Shown: positions 53,798 to 63,396, numbered from the stretch's first letter. The stretch is 64,000 nt of DNA from Candidatus Methanogaster sp. (GCA_003194445.1 PQXF01000003.1:62001-126000); one strand, 5' to 3'. Numbers and translations are program-made. Notes: generated by a model not told the origin, from the sequence alone.

Positions 53798-55051
53798 ATG
53801 AACAGACTCTCCGACCGGATCGACCCCACTGCCAGCGACACCCTGCGCATTCTAACCGATCTCGTCGGGATGCCGACAGCGGTCCCCCCTGGTGATAATT
53901 ACGAGGAGATCGTCGATTACCTGATGCCAAAGTTCGCGGATCTCGGATTTGAGGTTGAGAAGGTGTGCATCCCTGAAGATATATTCAAGCAGAAGATGAA
54001 AAACCCGGAACTGCACGGGAAACGGGCGAATCTGCACGCGTATCTCGATGTCTGCGCTGACCGGACGCTTGTGATCTACACGCATCTCGATGTGGTTCCT
54101 GTAGGCGATGGATGGACATTCCCGCCGTACGAGGGCACGATTGCGGACGGTAAATTCTATGCACGTGGATCTGCGGATTCGAAGGCAGCGGTCGCAGCAC
54201 TATTAACCGCGCTCACCCAGATCCGAGAACTTGGTATCACGCCCGCATATAACCTCAATATCGCACTGACAACGGACGAAGAGATCGGTCCGTACTCAGG
54301 ACTTTGTTATTTCGCTGACATCGGTCTCCTGTCAGGGGATTATTTCCTGTGCATGGACGGCGAGGGCGATGATGTCATCATCGGCACAAACGGGATACTC
54401 ACATGGCGAGTCGATGTTTTCGGAAGGACATATCACAGCGGAAGCAGTTTTTTAGGCGTAAACGCACTCGAAAAATCGGTTGCGATGATGAACGGGATGC
54501 TTGCACTGAAGAGCGAGGTCGAGGACAGACGGTCAGAGATGCCAAGCAGCCACGTAGTCGCTGATAAGACCGGTTTTTTAAATGTGAAACCGATTCTGAA
54601 TATCACGATGATCGAGAGCGGCGTAAAGGAGAACGTGGTTCCAGGGATTTGTACCATTCGCGGCGACCGCAGGGTGATACCTGAAGAGACATTCGATACC
54701 GCAATCGAGGAGATCGAAAGGGCGCTGGCGAATGCCGCAGGTGCCGGTGCCGATACGAGATACGAGTTCACGTATGAGCTTGGGTATCCGCCGATGTATA
54801 CCGATGCGAGCCATCCATGGATCGGGCAGGTTCAGACTGTTGCAAACGAGGTGTCTGACCGTAAGATCGGTATCGCGGGCGCACAGGGCAGTCTCGACGT
54901 CGCTTATGTGATCGGGATCACAGGGCAGCCGGTCTGCTGCCACGGCGTCGGGAGGGTGCTTGAGAGCCGGGCACATGCAGAGGATGAGAACGTGCGCATC
55001 GAGGATCTGGTGCGGTACACAAAGTTTTTGGGGCTGCTGCTGACAGAGTGA
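53798..55051 (+). CDS. M20 family metallopeptidase/deacylase
   Basis: 417 aa from ATG 53798; the earlier in-frame start has no ribosome site. Dinuclear zinc motifs of the ArgE/DapE/ACY1 family: H and D in THLDVVPVG, D in ARGSADSKAA, the general base E pair in TTDEEIGPYSG, and the C-terminal His in AHAEDENV. Dimerisation lid between. Hydrolyses an N-acyl amino acid or dipeptide; DapE-like is possible but cannot be decided. Followed by the CcmF-like gene after 22 bases. Confidence 0.88.
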   Translation: MNRLSDRIDPTASDTLRILTDLVGMPTAVPPGDNYEEIVDYLMPKFADLGFEVEKVCIPEDIFKQKMKNPELHGKRANLHAYLDVCADRTLVIYTHLDVVPVGDGWTFPPYEGTIADGKFYARGSADSKAAVAALLTALTQIRELGITPAYNLNIALTTDEEIGPYSGLCYFADIGLLSGDYFLCMDGEGDDVIIGTNGILTWRVDVFGRTYHSGSSFLGVNALEKSVAMMNGMLALKSEVEDRRSEMPSSHVVADKTGFLNVKPILNITMIESGVKENVVPGICTIRGDRRVIPEETFDTAIEEIERALANAAGAGADTRYEFTYELGYPPMYTDASHPWIGQVQTVANEVSDRKIGIAGAQGSLDVAYVIGITGQPVCCHGVGRVLESRAHAEDENVRIEDLVRYTKFLGLLLTE

Positions 55052-55073
55052 TAGAGATAGACAGAGCGATACA

Positions 55074-56141
55074 ATGAAATCCACAAAATCCCTCGAATTC
55101 ATAAACACCCGTAATGCAATGCTTGCGACGATAATTATGTTCAGCGTACTGTTCATGATCCTGATCATGGGGATGCTCATACCGCTATTTGCGGACGTCG
55201 TTCTCGATGCCGGATGGTTTAATAACAGGACGATGTTGCCAACCCTTCTTCTGGCACTGCTTCTTGGCGTATGCCTGCTTCTACCAGGTGTCCCGCCGAC
55301 GCGGATTCTTGCCATGGTTGCAGTCGTGATCGTGGCAACCATACTCTCAGGAGCCGTATCGCCATTTAACAACACTCCGATCGATGTGGCGGCACCGGTA
55401 CTACTCTTTGCCACGCTTGCGATTGTATACCGGATCATTCGGCTGCCCAAACTGACACTCCGCAGCATAAGCCCGCATATAATCCATATCGGCATCGTTC
55501 TGATCCTGGTCGGCATCGTCGTGAGCACAAACATGAGGATCGATGGATCCACGGTTATACAGAATGGTGAATTCGGCGACTACAAAGGGCAGCCCTACTC
55601 CGTGAAGGTCACAGGAATCTCGAACCAATACGAGGGCGCACCTTACGACGAGCACCCGGGGTCATCTTATGTGACTCTGATCGATTTCGAGCTCTATAAG
55701 GGGGGCACGCTGATCGATCACGATGCGGTCAAATTCATCACGGATTACAAGTGGGGGCAGTCGTATGCCACGAACTATGTCCACCGATCGCTCACAGAAG
55801 AGGTGTTCATCACCACGAAGATGGTCGAAGGCGACTACGCCAATCTCTACATGCGCACAGCACCGTGGATCACCGCGGTCTGGGGTGGGATCCTCCTGAT
55901 GTCTCTCGGAATCGTCTTGCTCATGTACTCAGTTAGAATTGAGAAAGAAGGGGCAAAAGCAGCAGAAACGATAAAAGAAAGGGAGAAAGAAGCGAAGAAA
56001 GATAAGAGCGAGAAAAGAGAGAAAAGAGGGAAAAGAGAAAGATCAGGGAAGAGTGAAGACAAGAGGGAGGGGAAAGATGATATCGACGGAAGATACGAAG
56101 ATTTGCTGCAGAAGGAACTGTCTGAACTGAAGGCGAGATAG
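55074..56141 (+). CDS. CcmF C-terminal half (split cytochrome c maturation protein)
   Basis: 355 aa. Membrane helices near residues 14-37, 52-70, 75-95, 103-119 and 134-154, followed by an extracytoplasmic beta-rich domain (VIQNGEFGDYKG, PGSSYVTLIDFELY, EEVFITT) and a last helix near 268-290. This matches the C-terminal half of CcmF, the heme lyase that attaches heme to apocytochrome c. The N-terminal half with the WWD motif is missing, as in other archaea where the protein is split. The final 60 residues are a Lys/Glu-rich cytoplasmic tail, unusually long. It implies the organism makes c-type cytochromes. Confidence 0.75.
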   Translation: MKSTKSLEFINTRNAMLATIIMFSVLFMILIMGMLIPLFADVVLDAGWFNNRTMLPTLLLALLLGVCLLLPGVPPTRILAMVAVVIVATILSGAVSPFNNTPIDVAAPVLLFATLAIVYRIIRLPKLTLRSISPHIIHIGIVLILVGIVVSTNMRIDGSTVIQNGEFGDYKGQPYSVKVTGISNQYEGAPYDEHPGSSYVTLIDFELYKGGTLIDHDAVKFITDYKWGQSYATNYVHRSLTEEVFITTKMVEGDYANLYMRTAPWITAVWGGILLMSLGIVLLMYSVRIEKEGAKAAETIKEREKEAKKDKSEKREKRGKRERSGKSEDKREGKDDIDGRYEDLLQKELSELKAR

Positions 56142-56182
56142 GGAAGAGAAGAAGAAAAGGAGAAACCGGAGAAAAGGAAGAG

Positions 56183-57463
56183 ATGAAGACGGTTATCATC
56201 GGCGGCGGGCTCTCAGGGCTTGCATCTGCGTACAGGATGCTAAAAGAGGACATATCTGATGTAACCATCCTTGAGAAAGGTTCCGAGGTCGGCGGTATGG
56301 CTGCGAGTTACCATATCGACGACTATCACATCGAGAAGTATTACCACCACATCTTCGCGAGTGATTCCGAGCTGATAGATCTCATCGGGAGCATGGGTCT
56401 CGGTGCTGACCTGCAATGGCTCAAAGGAACCACTGGCTATTATATCGACGGAAAGATACACCCGATGAACACGCCGATCGAACTGCTCAAGTCGCCGCTC
56501 TCGGTTCCGGACCTGATACGGATTGCACGTACCGTCCTTGTGACCAGGCGGGCAAAGGATGAGGAGATCTACAAACTCGATCGCGTCACCGCAAAGGAGT
56601 GGATCCTTAAGAATGCCGGAAGATCGGTCTACGAGCGGTTCTTTGAGCCGCTCTTGCGGAGCAAGTTCGGTAGCAGCCACGATCGCGTATCTGCTGCATG
56701 GCTCTTCGGGCGCATCAGGATCAGGTCGAACCGGTCCACGAGCGGGGAGCGGCTCGGATACCTGCGCGGAGGTTTTCATCGCCTCGTCGCACGCCTGGCA
56801 GAATCGATCGTTGCGATGGGTGGGGAGATCCGGACGAACTGCGAGGCGTCAGAGATCAGAACCGTTGATGGAAGCGTCTCCGGTGTCACTGCCGGCGGAT
56901 ACATCGACTGCGATTCCGTGATCTCGACGGTATCACCTCATGCACTTTTAAAGATAATTTCGGATGCGCCTGATATCCCGTATCAGGGAACTGCGTGTGC
57001 GCTCTTTGGTATGAACAGGTCACTGATGCCGGATATGTACTGGTTAAACATAAAATCAAGCGTGCCTTTTGGTGCGGTCATCGAGCATACGAACTTCCTT
57101 CCGGTCTCGGATTACGGAGAGCATCTGGTATACGTGACTGCATACTTCCAGGACGACACAGATCCGAGATGGCGGTCTTCGGAGCAGGAACTGATCGATT
57201 CGTATCTGGGCGGGCTTATGGAGTTATTTCCGGATTTCCACCGCGATGACGTCTCGTGGTGGAGACTTGCGCGGGATATCGACACGGCTCCGGTGTACAT
57301 GACAGATTACATCGAGAATATCCCACCATATTCCACCGATACCGATGGACTATATCTTGCTGGCATGTTCTCCCGGACCAACTATCCTGAACGGAGTATG
57401 AATGGTTCTGTTCTGGCAGGATTCGGGTGCGCGGAGGAGGTCAGGAAGAGGATTCGCGGATAG
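56183..57463 (+). CDS. FAD-dependent oxidoreductase (protoporphyrinogen oxidase/amine oxidase-like)
   Basis: 426 aa. The N-terminal dinucleotide motif VIIGGGLSGLASAYRM is followed by LEKGSEVGG, and a C-terminal GLYLAGMFSRTNYPERSMNGSVLAG closes the FAD site. The central region (KDEEIYKLDRVTAKEWILKN) resembles desaturase/oxidase-type flavoproteins acting on hydrophobic substrates. A deleted copy of this gene lies at 59090-59430. Its end overlaps the convergent AAA ATPase gene by 23 bases. Confidence 0.85.
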   Translation: MKTVIIGGGLSGLASAYRMLKEDISDVTILEKGSEVGGMAASYHIDDYHIEKYYHHIFASDSELIDLIGSMGLGADLQWLKGTTGYYIDGKIHPMNTPIELLKSPLSVPDLIRIARTVLVTRRAKDEEIYKLDRVTAKEWILKNAGRSVYERFFEPLLRSKFGSSHDRVSAAWLFGRIRIRSNRSTSGERLGYLRGGFHRLVARLAESIVAMGGEIRTNCEASEIRTVDGSVSGVTAGGYIDCDSVISTVSPHALLKIISDAPDIPYQGTACALFGMNRSLMPDMYWLNIKSSVPFGAVIEHTNFLPVSDYGEHLVYVTAYFQDDTDPRWRSSEQELIDSYLGGLMELFPDFHRDDVSWWRLARDIDTAPVYMTDYIENIPPYSTDTDGLYLAGMFSRTNYPERSMNGSVLAGFGCAEEVRKRIRG

Positions 57464-58739
57464 GTAAGGGGTGCCCAAAAACCCATTTCCAAAGTGGCAC
57501 AAATATAATAATTTTATCTTCTAATTTTTCAGTTGCTTCATAATCCTCTGTTATGACAAAACCTCGTTTAACATCGTATTTCTCCATGAATTTTATCATC
57601 CCTTTTACATCTCGAATTCCAACCTTTAATGAGTATTTGGACTCAATGGGAATCATTGATTCATCTTTTAATGGTACAAAATCTACTTCTTTGCCGGCAT
57701 CTCTCCAGAAATGCTCTGCTTTTGTTATGAATTGTATCAGGTTCTCTACAAGTTTCCCCTGCGGCGGATTTGCAAGAGCAAGAGCAATAGAGGGGTGGAT
57801 AAGGTAGTATTTTTTTAGTTTTCGGGAGGAGACTTTGAATGAACCCCTGAAATTTTTCAGATCTCTTATAATAAAACAGGTTTTCATATAATAAAGGTAG
57901 TTGCTGACGGTCTGCCTGCTTCTTCCCACTTCCCTTGATATCTCATCCAGATTGATCATCATTCCCGGGTTCGTTGCAATGATATGGATGAGTTTCTCTA
58001 TAAGTTCCATATCCTTGATATTGAATAGAGTACTTAAGTCCCTGAATATAGTCTTTTCTATAATGCTCTCTTTTATGTATCTTTTTGCAATCTCATCGTC
58101 AACATCTACTATCTCCGGGAACGGTTTTAGAAAATAAGTGTTTAGCTCGCTCTTTATTTCGTGTTTCCATAAGGCAACATTTTCTTTAATTTTTTTGACG
58201 TCCCACCCTCTCAACTCCAAAAACTCCTCAAATGATAGGATATCTAAGTTAAAGTAAAAGGTTCTACCTGCGAGACTCTCTTTTGCGCCAAGCAAGATGT
58301 TAAGGGATGCAGAACCAGAAATGAAGAATTTGATGCTCGGATATTGGTCATAATAAATCTTGATCTTGTTCTGCCAGTCATTCAGTTTTTGGATTTCGTC
58401 CAGAATTATGTAGGTGGTTTTGGCAGTAATATCTTCTCTGAGTACGTTTTCACGGTAAAAGTCTATAATATCTCCTAAATCCTCTACGTTTTCATCAAAC
58501 GAAAAATACAGTATCCTTTCAGGAGAAACACCTTCTTTGATCAACTTGTCTACGGTCTGGAGTAAGATTGTGGTTTTACCGGTTCTGCGTAATCCGACGA
58601 TCGTTATTATTTGTCTTAGTTCGATGTATTTTTCTATTTCAGAGAATAGTTTTCTCCTGTACGGCGGTATAAGTTCCGGTCTCACCTGACCAAGCTTCCA
58701 CCACGAGTTCATCTCATACAGTTTGTCTAAATTTGACAT
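57441..58739 (-). CDS. AAA ATPase with C-terminal DUF4143
   Basis: 432 aa. P-loop GLRRTGKT at residues 49-56, the DEIQKLNDW Walker B near 112, then ISGSASLNILLG (sensor) and SFEEFLELRG. The C-terminal half includes a winged-helix part (REVGRSRQTVSNYL) and the DUF4143 nuclease-like end KAEHFWRDAGKEVDFV then IESKYS. A common archaeal family with unknown function, frequently transferred or duplicated. AT-rich with codon use unlike its neighbours. Confidence 0.9.
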   Translation of the reverse strand: MSNLDKLYEMNSWWKLGQVRPELIPPYRRKLFSEIEKYIELRQIITIVGLRRTGKTTILLQTVDKLIKEGVSPERILYFSFDENVEDLGDIIDFYRENVLREDITAKTTYIILDEIQKLNDWQNKIKIYYDQYPSIKFFISGSASLNILLGAKESLAGRTFYFNLDILSFEEFLELRGWDVKKIKENVALWKHEIKSELNTYFLKPFPEIVDVDDEIAKRYIKESIIEKTIFRDLSTLFNIKDMELIEKLIHIIATNPGMMINLDEISREVGRSRQTVSNYLYYMKTCFIIRDLKNFRGSFKVSSRKLKKYYLIHPSIALALANPPQGKLVENLIQFITKAEHFWRDAGKEVDFVPLKDESMIPIESKYSLKVGIRDVKGMIKFMEKYDVKRGFVITEDYEATEKLEDKIIIFVPLWKWVFGHPLPIRESSS

Positions 58740-58989
58740 ATTGGTAACTTAGACTTAACGAATATTTAAGTTTTTCGTTATCTTGGATTAACGAATACTG
58801 TAGTAAAGGAGCTCACAATGACATACCGGGAGCGCCATACCACCATCGATAAGAGGTACTGCACTTTATAGCAGGATCACTTAACGAACACTTATGAAAT
58901 CGACGCTCGGGTTTAAGTATTATGTCGACTGTATCGCGAATTCATGGAACCCACGCGATCCATAAGATAGTCTTGCAATATCCTCGTTG

Positions 58990-59090
58990 GTATGGCCACT
59001 GATGAACTTAATTTTGAGTGCAACGGTAAGATGAGTTGCAGGAAATCGCCATGTGCAGGCTCTGGACTTAAGTGCGAGGTGTAGTGACTT
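58990..59090 (+). repeat. Fragment of the R1 repeat end with GTGACTT motif
   Basis: About 100 bases resemble the last part of R1 (CTCTGGACTTA-AGTGCGAGG then GTAGTGACTT at 59081-59090), more diverged than the copies at 41.8 and 48.1 kb. It is followed immediately by a relic of the FAD oxidoreductase. The rest of 58740-59089 holds no gene I can support. Confidence 0.6.
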
Positions 59091-59430
59091 ACATTGACCA
59101 CATCTTTGAGAGTGATTCCAAGCTGATAGATCTCGTCGGTAGCATGGGTCTCAGTGCTGACCTGCAATGGCTCAAAGGAACTACTTGCTATCATATCGAT
59201 GGGAAGATATACCCGATGAACACGCCGATCGAACTGCTCAAGTCGCCGCTCCGGTGTACCTGACCGATTACATCGAGAAGATCCCGCTGTATTCCACCGA
59301 TATTGAGGGGTTATATTTTGCCGGCATGTTCTCCCGGACCAACTATCCCGAACGAAGTATGAACGGATCTATCCTGGCGAGATTCGAGTGCGCGGAGGAG
59401 ATTAGGGGCGTACCCGTGCCTGGAAACTAA
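59090..59430 (+). pseudogene. Internally deleted relic of the FAD oxidoreductase gene
   Basis: The left part matches the 56183 gene from the YHHIFASDSELIDLIG region to IELLKSP. Then about 590 bases are missing and sequence resumes, in another frame, at PVYMTDYIENIPPY and runs to the end (KYTERSMNGS-type motif kept). The 5' end is absent. Evidently a duplicate that decayed. Confidence 0.85.
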
Positions 59431-59460
59431 AAAAATCCTGTGGCAACCCGATTAACCAAA

Positions 59461-59470
59461 GATATATATA
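59461..59470 (+). promoter_or_regulatory. Archaeal TATA box of the membrane protein gene
   Basis: GATATATATA preceded by purines (CCAAA), with the ATG about 100 bases downstream at 59566. A start site near 59495 would give a leader of about 70 bases. Confidence 0.5.
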
Positions 59471-59565
59471 ACGGCTCGTTCAGACAATTGTACGCGTACT
59501 CAGGCTCGAATGCGCCCGGACTGGGCGAAAGCGGCCACATAATGAAGGAAAGGAGATAAGGAAAT

Positions 59566-60237
59566 ATGTCAAAGAAATTTGTCATAAGTGATGCGGTGCA
59601 ATTTGGGTGGGATATAACGAAAAGCAACATCGGTTTTTTCATCGGTCTTCTGATAGTGGCGAGCTTAATACAATACGTCCCGGATACTGTTGCAGCAATA
59701 ATCGAAGCAGATGCCCCGGATCTGTCGCTTATTATCCGGATCGCTTCTTATATTCTCTCGGCAATAATAGGAATGGGGCTAATCAAGATTTGTTTGAGGT
59801 TTTGCGATGATGAGAAAGGGGAATTTTCAGACCTTTTCTCCTGTTATCCTCTCTTTTTTGAGTATCTGATTGGTTTAATCCTGTACGGGTTTATTGTTGT
59901 GGTGGGGTTGATCTTGTTAATCATTCCCGGAATTATCTGGGCGATCAAATTCCAGTTTTTTGATTATTTGATCGTCGATAGGGGGCTTGGTCCGATAGAT
60001 GCGCTCGAAAAGAGTTCTGAAATCACAAGAGGTGTAAAATGGGATTTATTCATCTTTGGTATATTGCTTGGTATCCTCAACCTGATGGGGTTTCTCTGCC
60101 TGTTGGTTGGTTTATTTGTCACCATTCCTGTGACCATGGTTGCTATGGCTTTCGTGTATCGCAAACTGCTGCCTGAAACGTATCAAGAATACTACACGGA
60201 CCCTGATCGGCAGTTACCAGACCCGGTGTCGGTGTAA
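59566..60237 (+). CDS. Integral membrane protein, DUF4013/GDPD-membrane-domain-like
   Basis: 223 aa with a ribosome site (AAAGGAGATAAGG). About five hydrophobic helices. The central ALEKSSEITRGVKWDLFIFG segment resembles glycerophosphodiester phosphodiesterase-like membrane domains and the C-terminus is polar (PETYQEYYTDPDRQLPD). Function unknown. Distantly similar in layout to the DUF4013 protein at 24965-25645. Confidence 0.75.
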   Translation: MSKKFVISDAVQFGWDITKSNIGFFIGLLIVASLIQYVPDTVAAIIEADAPDLSLIIRIASYILSAIIGMGLIKICLRFCDDEKGEFSDLFSCYPLFFEYLIGLILYGFIVVVGLILLIIPGIIWAIKFQFFDYLIVDRGLGPIDALEKSSEITRGVKWDLFIFGILLGILNLMGFLCLLVGLFVTIPVTMVAMAFVYRKLLPETYQEYYTDPDRQLPDPVSV

Positions 60238-60278
60238 AGGGCTCAGGCACTTGCACCTCGCCCATACCGTCGCTTTGT

Positions 60279-60680
60279 CTACCTCTTCTTCCCCTTCTGC
60301 CCTCTACGCTCAAAGTGCATGATGTAGATATCGGGTCTTGGCATCTTACCGCTTGCTGTGGCAAACTCGGGATAGCACCGGTCGCAGAGCACACGCCAGT
60401 TGATCGCAGCAACGACCGAACTGCCTGGAATGAGTCTTGCAAATATGAAACTTGGCGGAATCTCAAGACGCGATGCGACCTCTTCAAAGAATGAGAGCAT
60501 CTGCTTCTCGAAGACCTCGATATCGTCCAGTTCGAGTCCACGAACATTCACTGTGATGCCGCTACAGCCACACGGCAGCGCAAAGACATCCAGTTCTGTG
60601 ACCATGACCGCTCTTGCAAGCATCTTTCTCAGGTTATTTTCAATATCGCTTCTTATCTGCAGGATTTCTTTCGTGATCAT
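60279..60680 (-). CDS. Small conserved protein coupled to a U32 peptidase
   Basis: 133 aa from ATG 60680, which overlaps the U32 stop (ATGA); the in-frame ATG at 60716 lies inside that gene. Contains LPCGCSGITVNV and a LCDRCYPEF pair, so four Cys that could bind zinc or iron-sulphur. Not a family I can name. Tight coupling suggests it works with the U32-family enzyme. Confidence 0.65.
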   Translation of the reverse strand: MITKEILQIRSDIENNLRKMLARAVMVTELDVFALPCGCSGITVNVRGLELDDIEVFEKQMLSFFEEVASRLEIPPSFIFARLIPGSSVVAAINWRVLCDRCYPEFATASGKMPRPDIYIMHFERRGQKGKKR

Positions 60681-61741
60681 GCGCTCACCTCGGTAATACC
60701 TGCCATCTCGCTCCATAGAACCGTCTCTTCATTCTCTGTGCCGCCGCCCGCGTACACCTTGACAGCCCGGTCAGTCAGTTCCCTGCAGAATCCGCAGTTG
60801 GCGCAGATGGTTGGGCAGTTCTTCCAGTGATCGAGTGCGCCATCAAAGTCCCGGTTTGAGATGTAGTACAGATCTTTGAGTGCCTTTGGACAGTCGAGCA
60901 GATCCATCAGGTTGCCCTCGTACGACTCATCCGTATACGCGCTGACGCAGTTTAAGATCCAGTTGACATAATGGGTTCTGCCGCCGATCTTGAAGACGTT
61001 GGTAATGTCTGCATACTCCTTTAAGTCCTCCGGCCTGATCCATGGCGAGATCGTGATCAGTTTCGGATCCTTGATCCGGAGCATTATACATCTGTCGTAA
61101 TAATAATCGTCGAGCACGTTCGGACGGGGTTGCGGGCCGAAGGCGTGTGAGAAGAAGTTGAAGTGCGCATACCGAAACGGGCACTGGTACAGGCAGCCCT
61201 CGTTCACGAGCAGTTTTATTTCGCAGTCTACGGCATCCCTGATCGCATGGAGGACATCGAAGTGCCTGTGCACATCAGGATCGACCACGATCGAGTGCGC
61301 GCCAAGATCCTCGTAGAATCTGGCTTTCTCTGGCGAATCCACAAACGACAAGACCGATACGACCGGCAGCATCTCAAAATCCCTCGCGATGATCTCAACA
61401 AGATACGGATCCGCAACAACGATGGTATCGATTCCACAACTATCAAGCTGCCCGAGATACCAGTGGATGAGGTTAAAGCCCTCCGGCGTCAGTTGCCGCC
61501 CGCCAAGACATGAACTGTTGAGCACGATCTCCACTTTCACACCATTCTTGTGCGCATACTCGGTCTGCTCCCTGATATCCTCGATCTGGGGCGAACTTAG
61601 ATTGCTCCTGCCAGTGCCCACGTAATCGGGCGAACCTGCCATAAATATCGAGTAGATGTCCTTTCCTGCTTCGGATACCAGTTCCTTGAGTCCGTCGAAG
61701 TGTCCCGGATGCGGTACGTACAGTCTCTTTTTCATGGTCAT
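60677..61741 (-). CDS. Peptidase U32 family protein (UbiU/UbiV/TrhP-like)
   Basis: 354 aa TIM-barrel-type protein. The conserved NEGCLYQCPFRYAHFNF segment near residue 180 holds two Cys and further Cys lie in CIMLRIKDP and the C-terminal CPTICANCGFC. U32 proteins in this group often carry a 4Fe-4S cluster and act in hydroxylation of RNA or quinone under anaerobic conditions; a proteolytic role is doubtful. Two possible starts (61741, 61735). Coupled to the 133-aa gene downstream. Confidence 0.85.
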   Translation of the reverse strand: MTMKKRLYVPHPGHFDGLKELVSEAGKDIYSIFMAGSPDYVGTGRSNLSSPQIEDIREQTEYAHKNGVKVEIVLNSSCLGGRQLTPEGFNLIHWYLGQLDSCGIDTIVVADPYLVEIIARDFEMLPVVSVLSFVDSPEKARFYEDLGAHSIVVDPDVHRHFDVLHAIRDAVDCEIKLLVNEGCLYQCPFRYAHFNFFSHAFGPQPRPNVLDDYYYDRCIMLRIKDPKLITISPWIRPEDLKEYADITNVFKIGGRTHYVNWILNCVSAYTDESYEGNLMDLLDCPKALKDLYYISNRDFDGALDHWKNCPTICANCGFCRELTDRAVKVYAGGGTENEETVLWSEMAGITEVSA

Positions 61742-61896
61742 GTATCACCTACAATTTTTATTGCATTTAAAACTTGTTTTATCATTTGGTGTACACGGCG
61801 TTGTCGAAGGGTGAAAGGGTTGGGAACTCGCAAAGGTCTAATACACGACTTTCAAAGATTTAGATTGTATCACCAACCTAAATGTCACAAAACGCG

Positions 61897-62079
61897 TCAC
61901 ATACTAAACTTTACAAATCGACCATTGAGATCATGAATATCAATCGTGTTTAATATACTTAAACCTTTATTAAGCTTACCCATTAACTTTGGTTCTTTTG
62001 GATTCATCTCCAATTCAATTGTCTTCTCGTCATCGCTAATAAAAGCCTCGCCACCAAGCTGAAAAATTGATTCAACCAC
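61897..62079 (-). CDS. Possible small protein downstream of the HD gene
   Basis: 60 codons starting at GTG 62079, 13 bases after the HD stop. Sequence GLSILNTIDIHDLNGRFVKF and VVESIFQLGGEAFISDD looks protein-like but has no known family. It could be a small ORF or the remnant of a larger gene. Confidence 0.35.
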   Translation of the reverse strand: MVESIFQLGGEAFISDDEKTIELEMNPKEPKLMGKLNKGLSILNTIDIHDLNGRFVKFSM

Positions 62080-62092
62080 CGCCCCAAAAAAC

Positions 62093-63322
62093 TCACGTAA
62101 TCAGCTCATCCAGCCGGAACTGCTTGTGCTTTTGCACACCAAAGAACTCCTTCGCAGCAGCCGCGACCACGTCGCGATATTCGGAAGGCGTGTACACACC
62201 CATCCGCCAGTTGTCGCGCTGCGCATGACCGAGCGCGGAAACGAGATGTGAGACCTCATGAAGCGGCTTTAACCGTTGATCAATCACAATGTTAGCTTTC
62301 GTCTCCACGATCTCCGGCGGCTTCGGGATGTCCACAAGCACGTACTCAGGATCGATCCCGGCAGCGGATGCGATCTCGTCCTCGACTCTTCTCACGTTTC
62401 TCCGGTGTGAAAGCACGCTCTCGCCCACCGCATCAAATCCTTCGTAGAGCGCACGCTTAAACAACCTCCGGTCGCGCAAGGAGTCTGCAATCTCCGAGGG
62501 ATACCCCTGATGCGACCCCAGTTGCGTAAAGAGCCCCTGATCGTCCATCATATAGAGCATTCTCGCATCGAAGCCGTCCTCGATCATGCACTCGACAGCA
62601 CGCACGCACATCGACTCGGCGATGCGGGTCACATGATGGTAATACACGGTCGGATACATCAGGAACCGCGAGAGCAATAGCGACTCGGCAGCCCTTATCC
62701 CACCGCTTCCGATCACGAGTTTCCCGTCCAAAAACCGCATCTCGTGAATCAAACGCACGAGATCGACTGAAAGCGGAACACCTGTGTAATGCGCATCCCT
62801 GACAAGATAATCCATCCGGTCAATATCGATCTCACTATTCAAGGCAGCACTGAATCCCGTTTCCCCTTTTATATGCCTGGCAACCCTTGATATGCTGATC
62901 GAGTATCGTTCAAATATCTCGCCGAAGTTGCTTTTAATGATCTGATAAACGTCCTCATGCGATCTTCCGGTATGTTTCCTGATGATATTCTCGGTCACAT
63001 GCGACAGTGGTCCATGCCCTATGTCATGGAGCAGTGCAGCGACGCGCAGTTCGGTCTGCCCGCCCTCACCATCCGCGCCCCATTCCACCCCTTTGCCAGA
63101 CTCACTTTCTTTGCCCATGCAATCCGCAAGCAGATTTGCAAGATGGTAGGTGCCAAGCGAATGCTCAAACCTGGTGTGGTTTGCTCCCGGGTACACAAAA
63201 CTTGTCAGCCCGAGTTGTTTGATGCGGCGTAACCGCTGCATAACCGGCGTATCGACAAGCGATAGCGCTGTCTCATCCAGTTCGATATATCCGTGGATAG
63301 TGTCCCGAATCACCTTCATCAT
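62093..63322 (-). CDS. HD domain phosphohydrolase (SAMHD1/dGTPase-like)
   Basis: 409 aa. N-terminal [16 protein letters not shown] and [29 protein letters not shown] (the first His), the HD motif in [13 protein letters not shown] near residue 95, and [14 protein letters not shown] near 160. These are the standard SAMHD1-like marks, predicting a metal-dependent nucleotide phosphohydrolase. Different gene from the operon HD protein at 3396. Divergent from aIF-1A; its TATA box (63342-63349 read in reverse) lies about 24 bases before the ATG, suggesting a leaderless transcript. Confidence 0.88.
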   Translation of the reverse strand: MMKVIRDTIHGYIELDETALSLVDTPVMQRLRRIKQLGLTSFVYPGANHTRFEHSLGTYHLANLLADCMGKESESGKGVEWGADGEGGQTELRVAALLHDIGHGPLSHVTENIIRKHTGRSHEDVYQIIKSNFGEIFERYSISISRVARHIKGETGFSAALNSEIDIDRMDYLVRDAHYTGVPLSVDLVRLIHEMRFLDGKLVIGSGGIRAAESLLLSRFLMYPTVYYHHVTRIAESMCVRAVECMIEDGFDARMLYMMDDQGLFTQLGSHQGYPSEIADSLRDRRLFKRALYEGFDAVGESVLSHRRNVRRVEDEIASAAGIDPEYVLVDIPKPPEIVETKANIVIDQRLKPLHEVSHLVSALGHAQRDNWRMGVYTPSEYRDVVAAAAKEFFGVQKHKQFRLDELIT

Positions 63323-63341
63323 GCTATGGTGGTTGTGCATG

Positions 63342-63349
63342 TTTATATA
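63342..63349. promoter_or_regulatory. Shared divergent TATA box between the HD gene and aIF-1A
   Basis: TTTATATA is a near-palindromic AT core suited to both directions. Distance is about 20 bases to the HD ATG on the minus strand and about 50 to the aIF-1A GTG on the plus strand. Confidence 0.45.
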
Positions 63350-63396
63350 CATATAGCGACAATGCGAATCCATGGACTGGAAATGGATATACAGAG

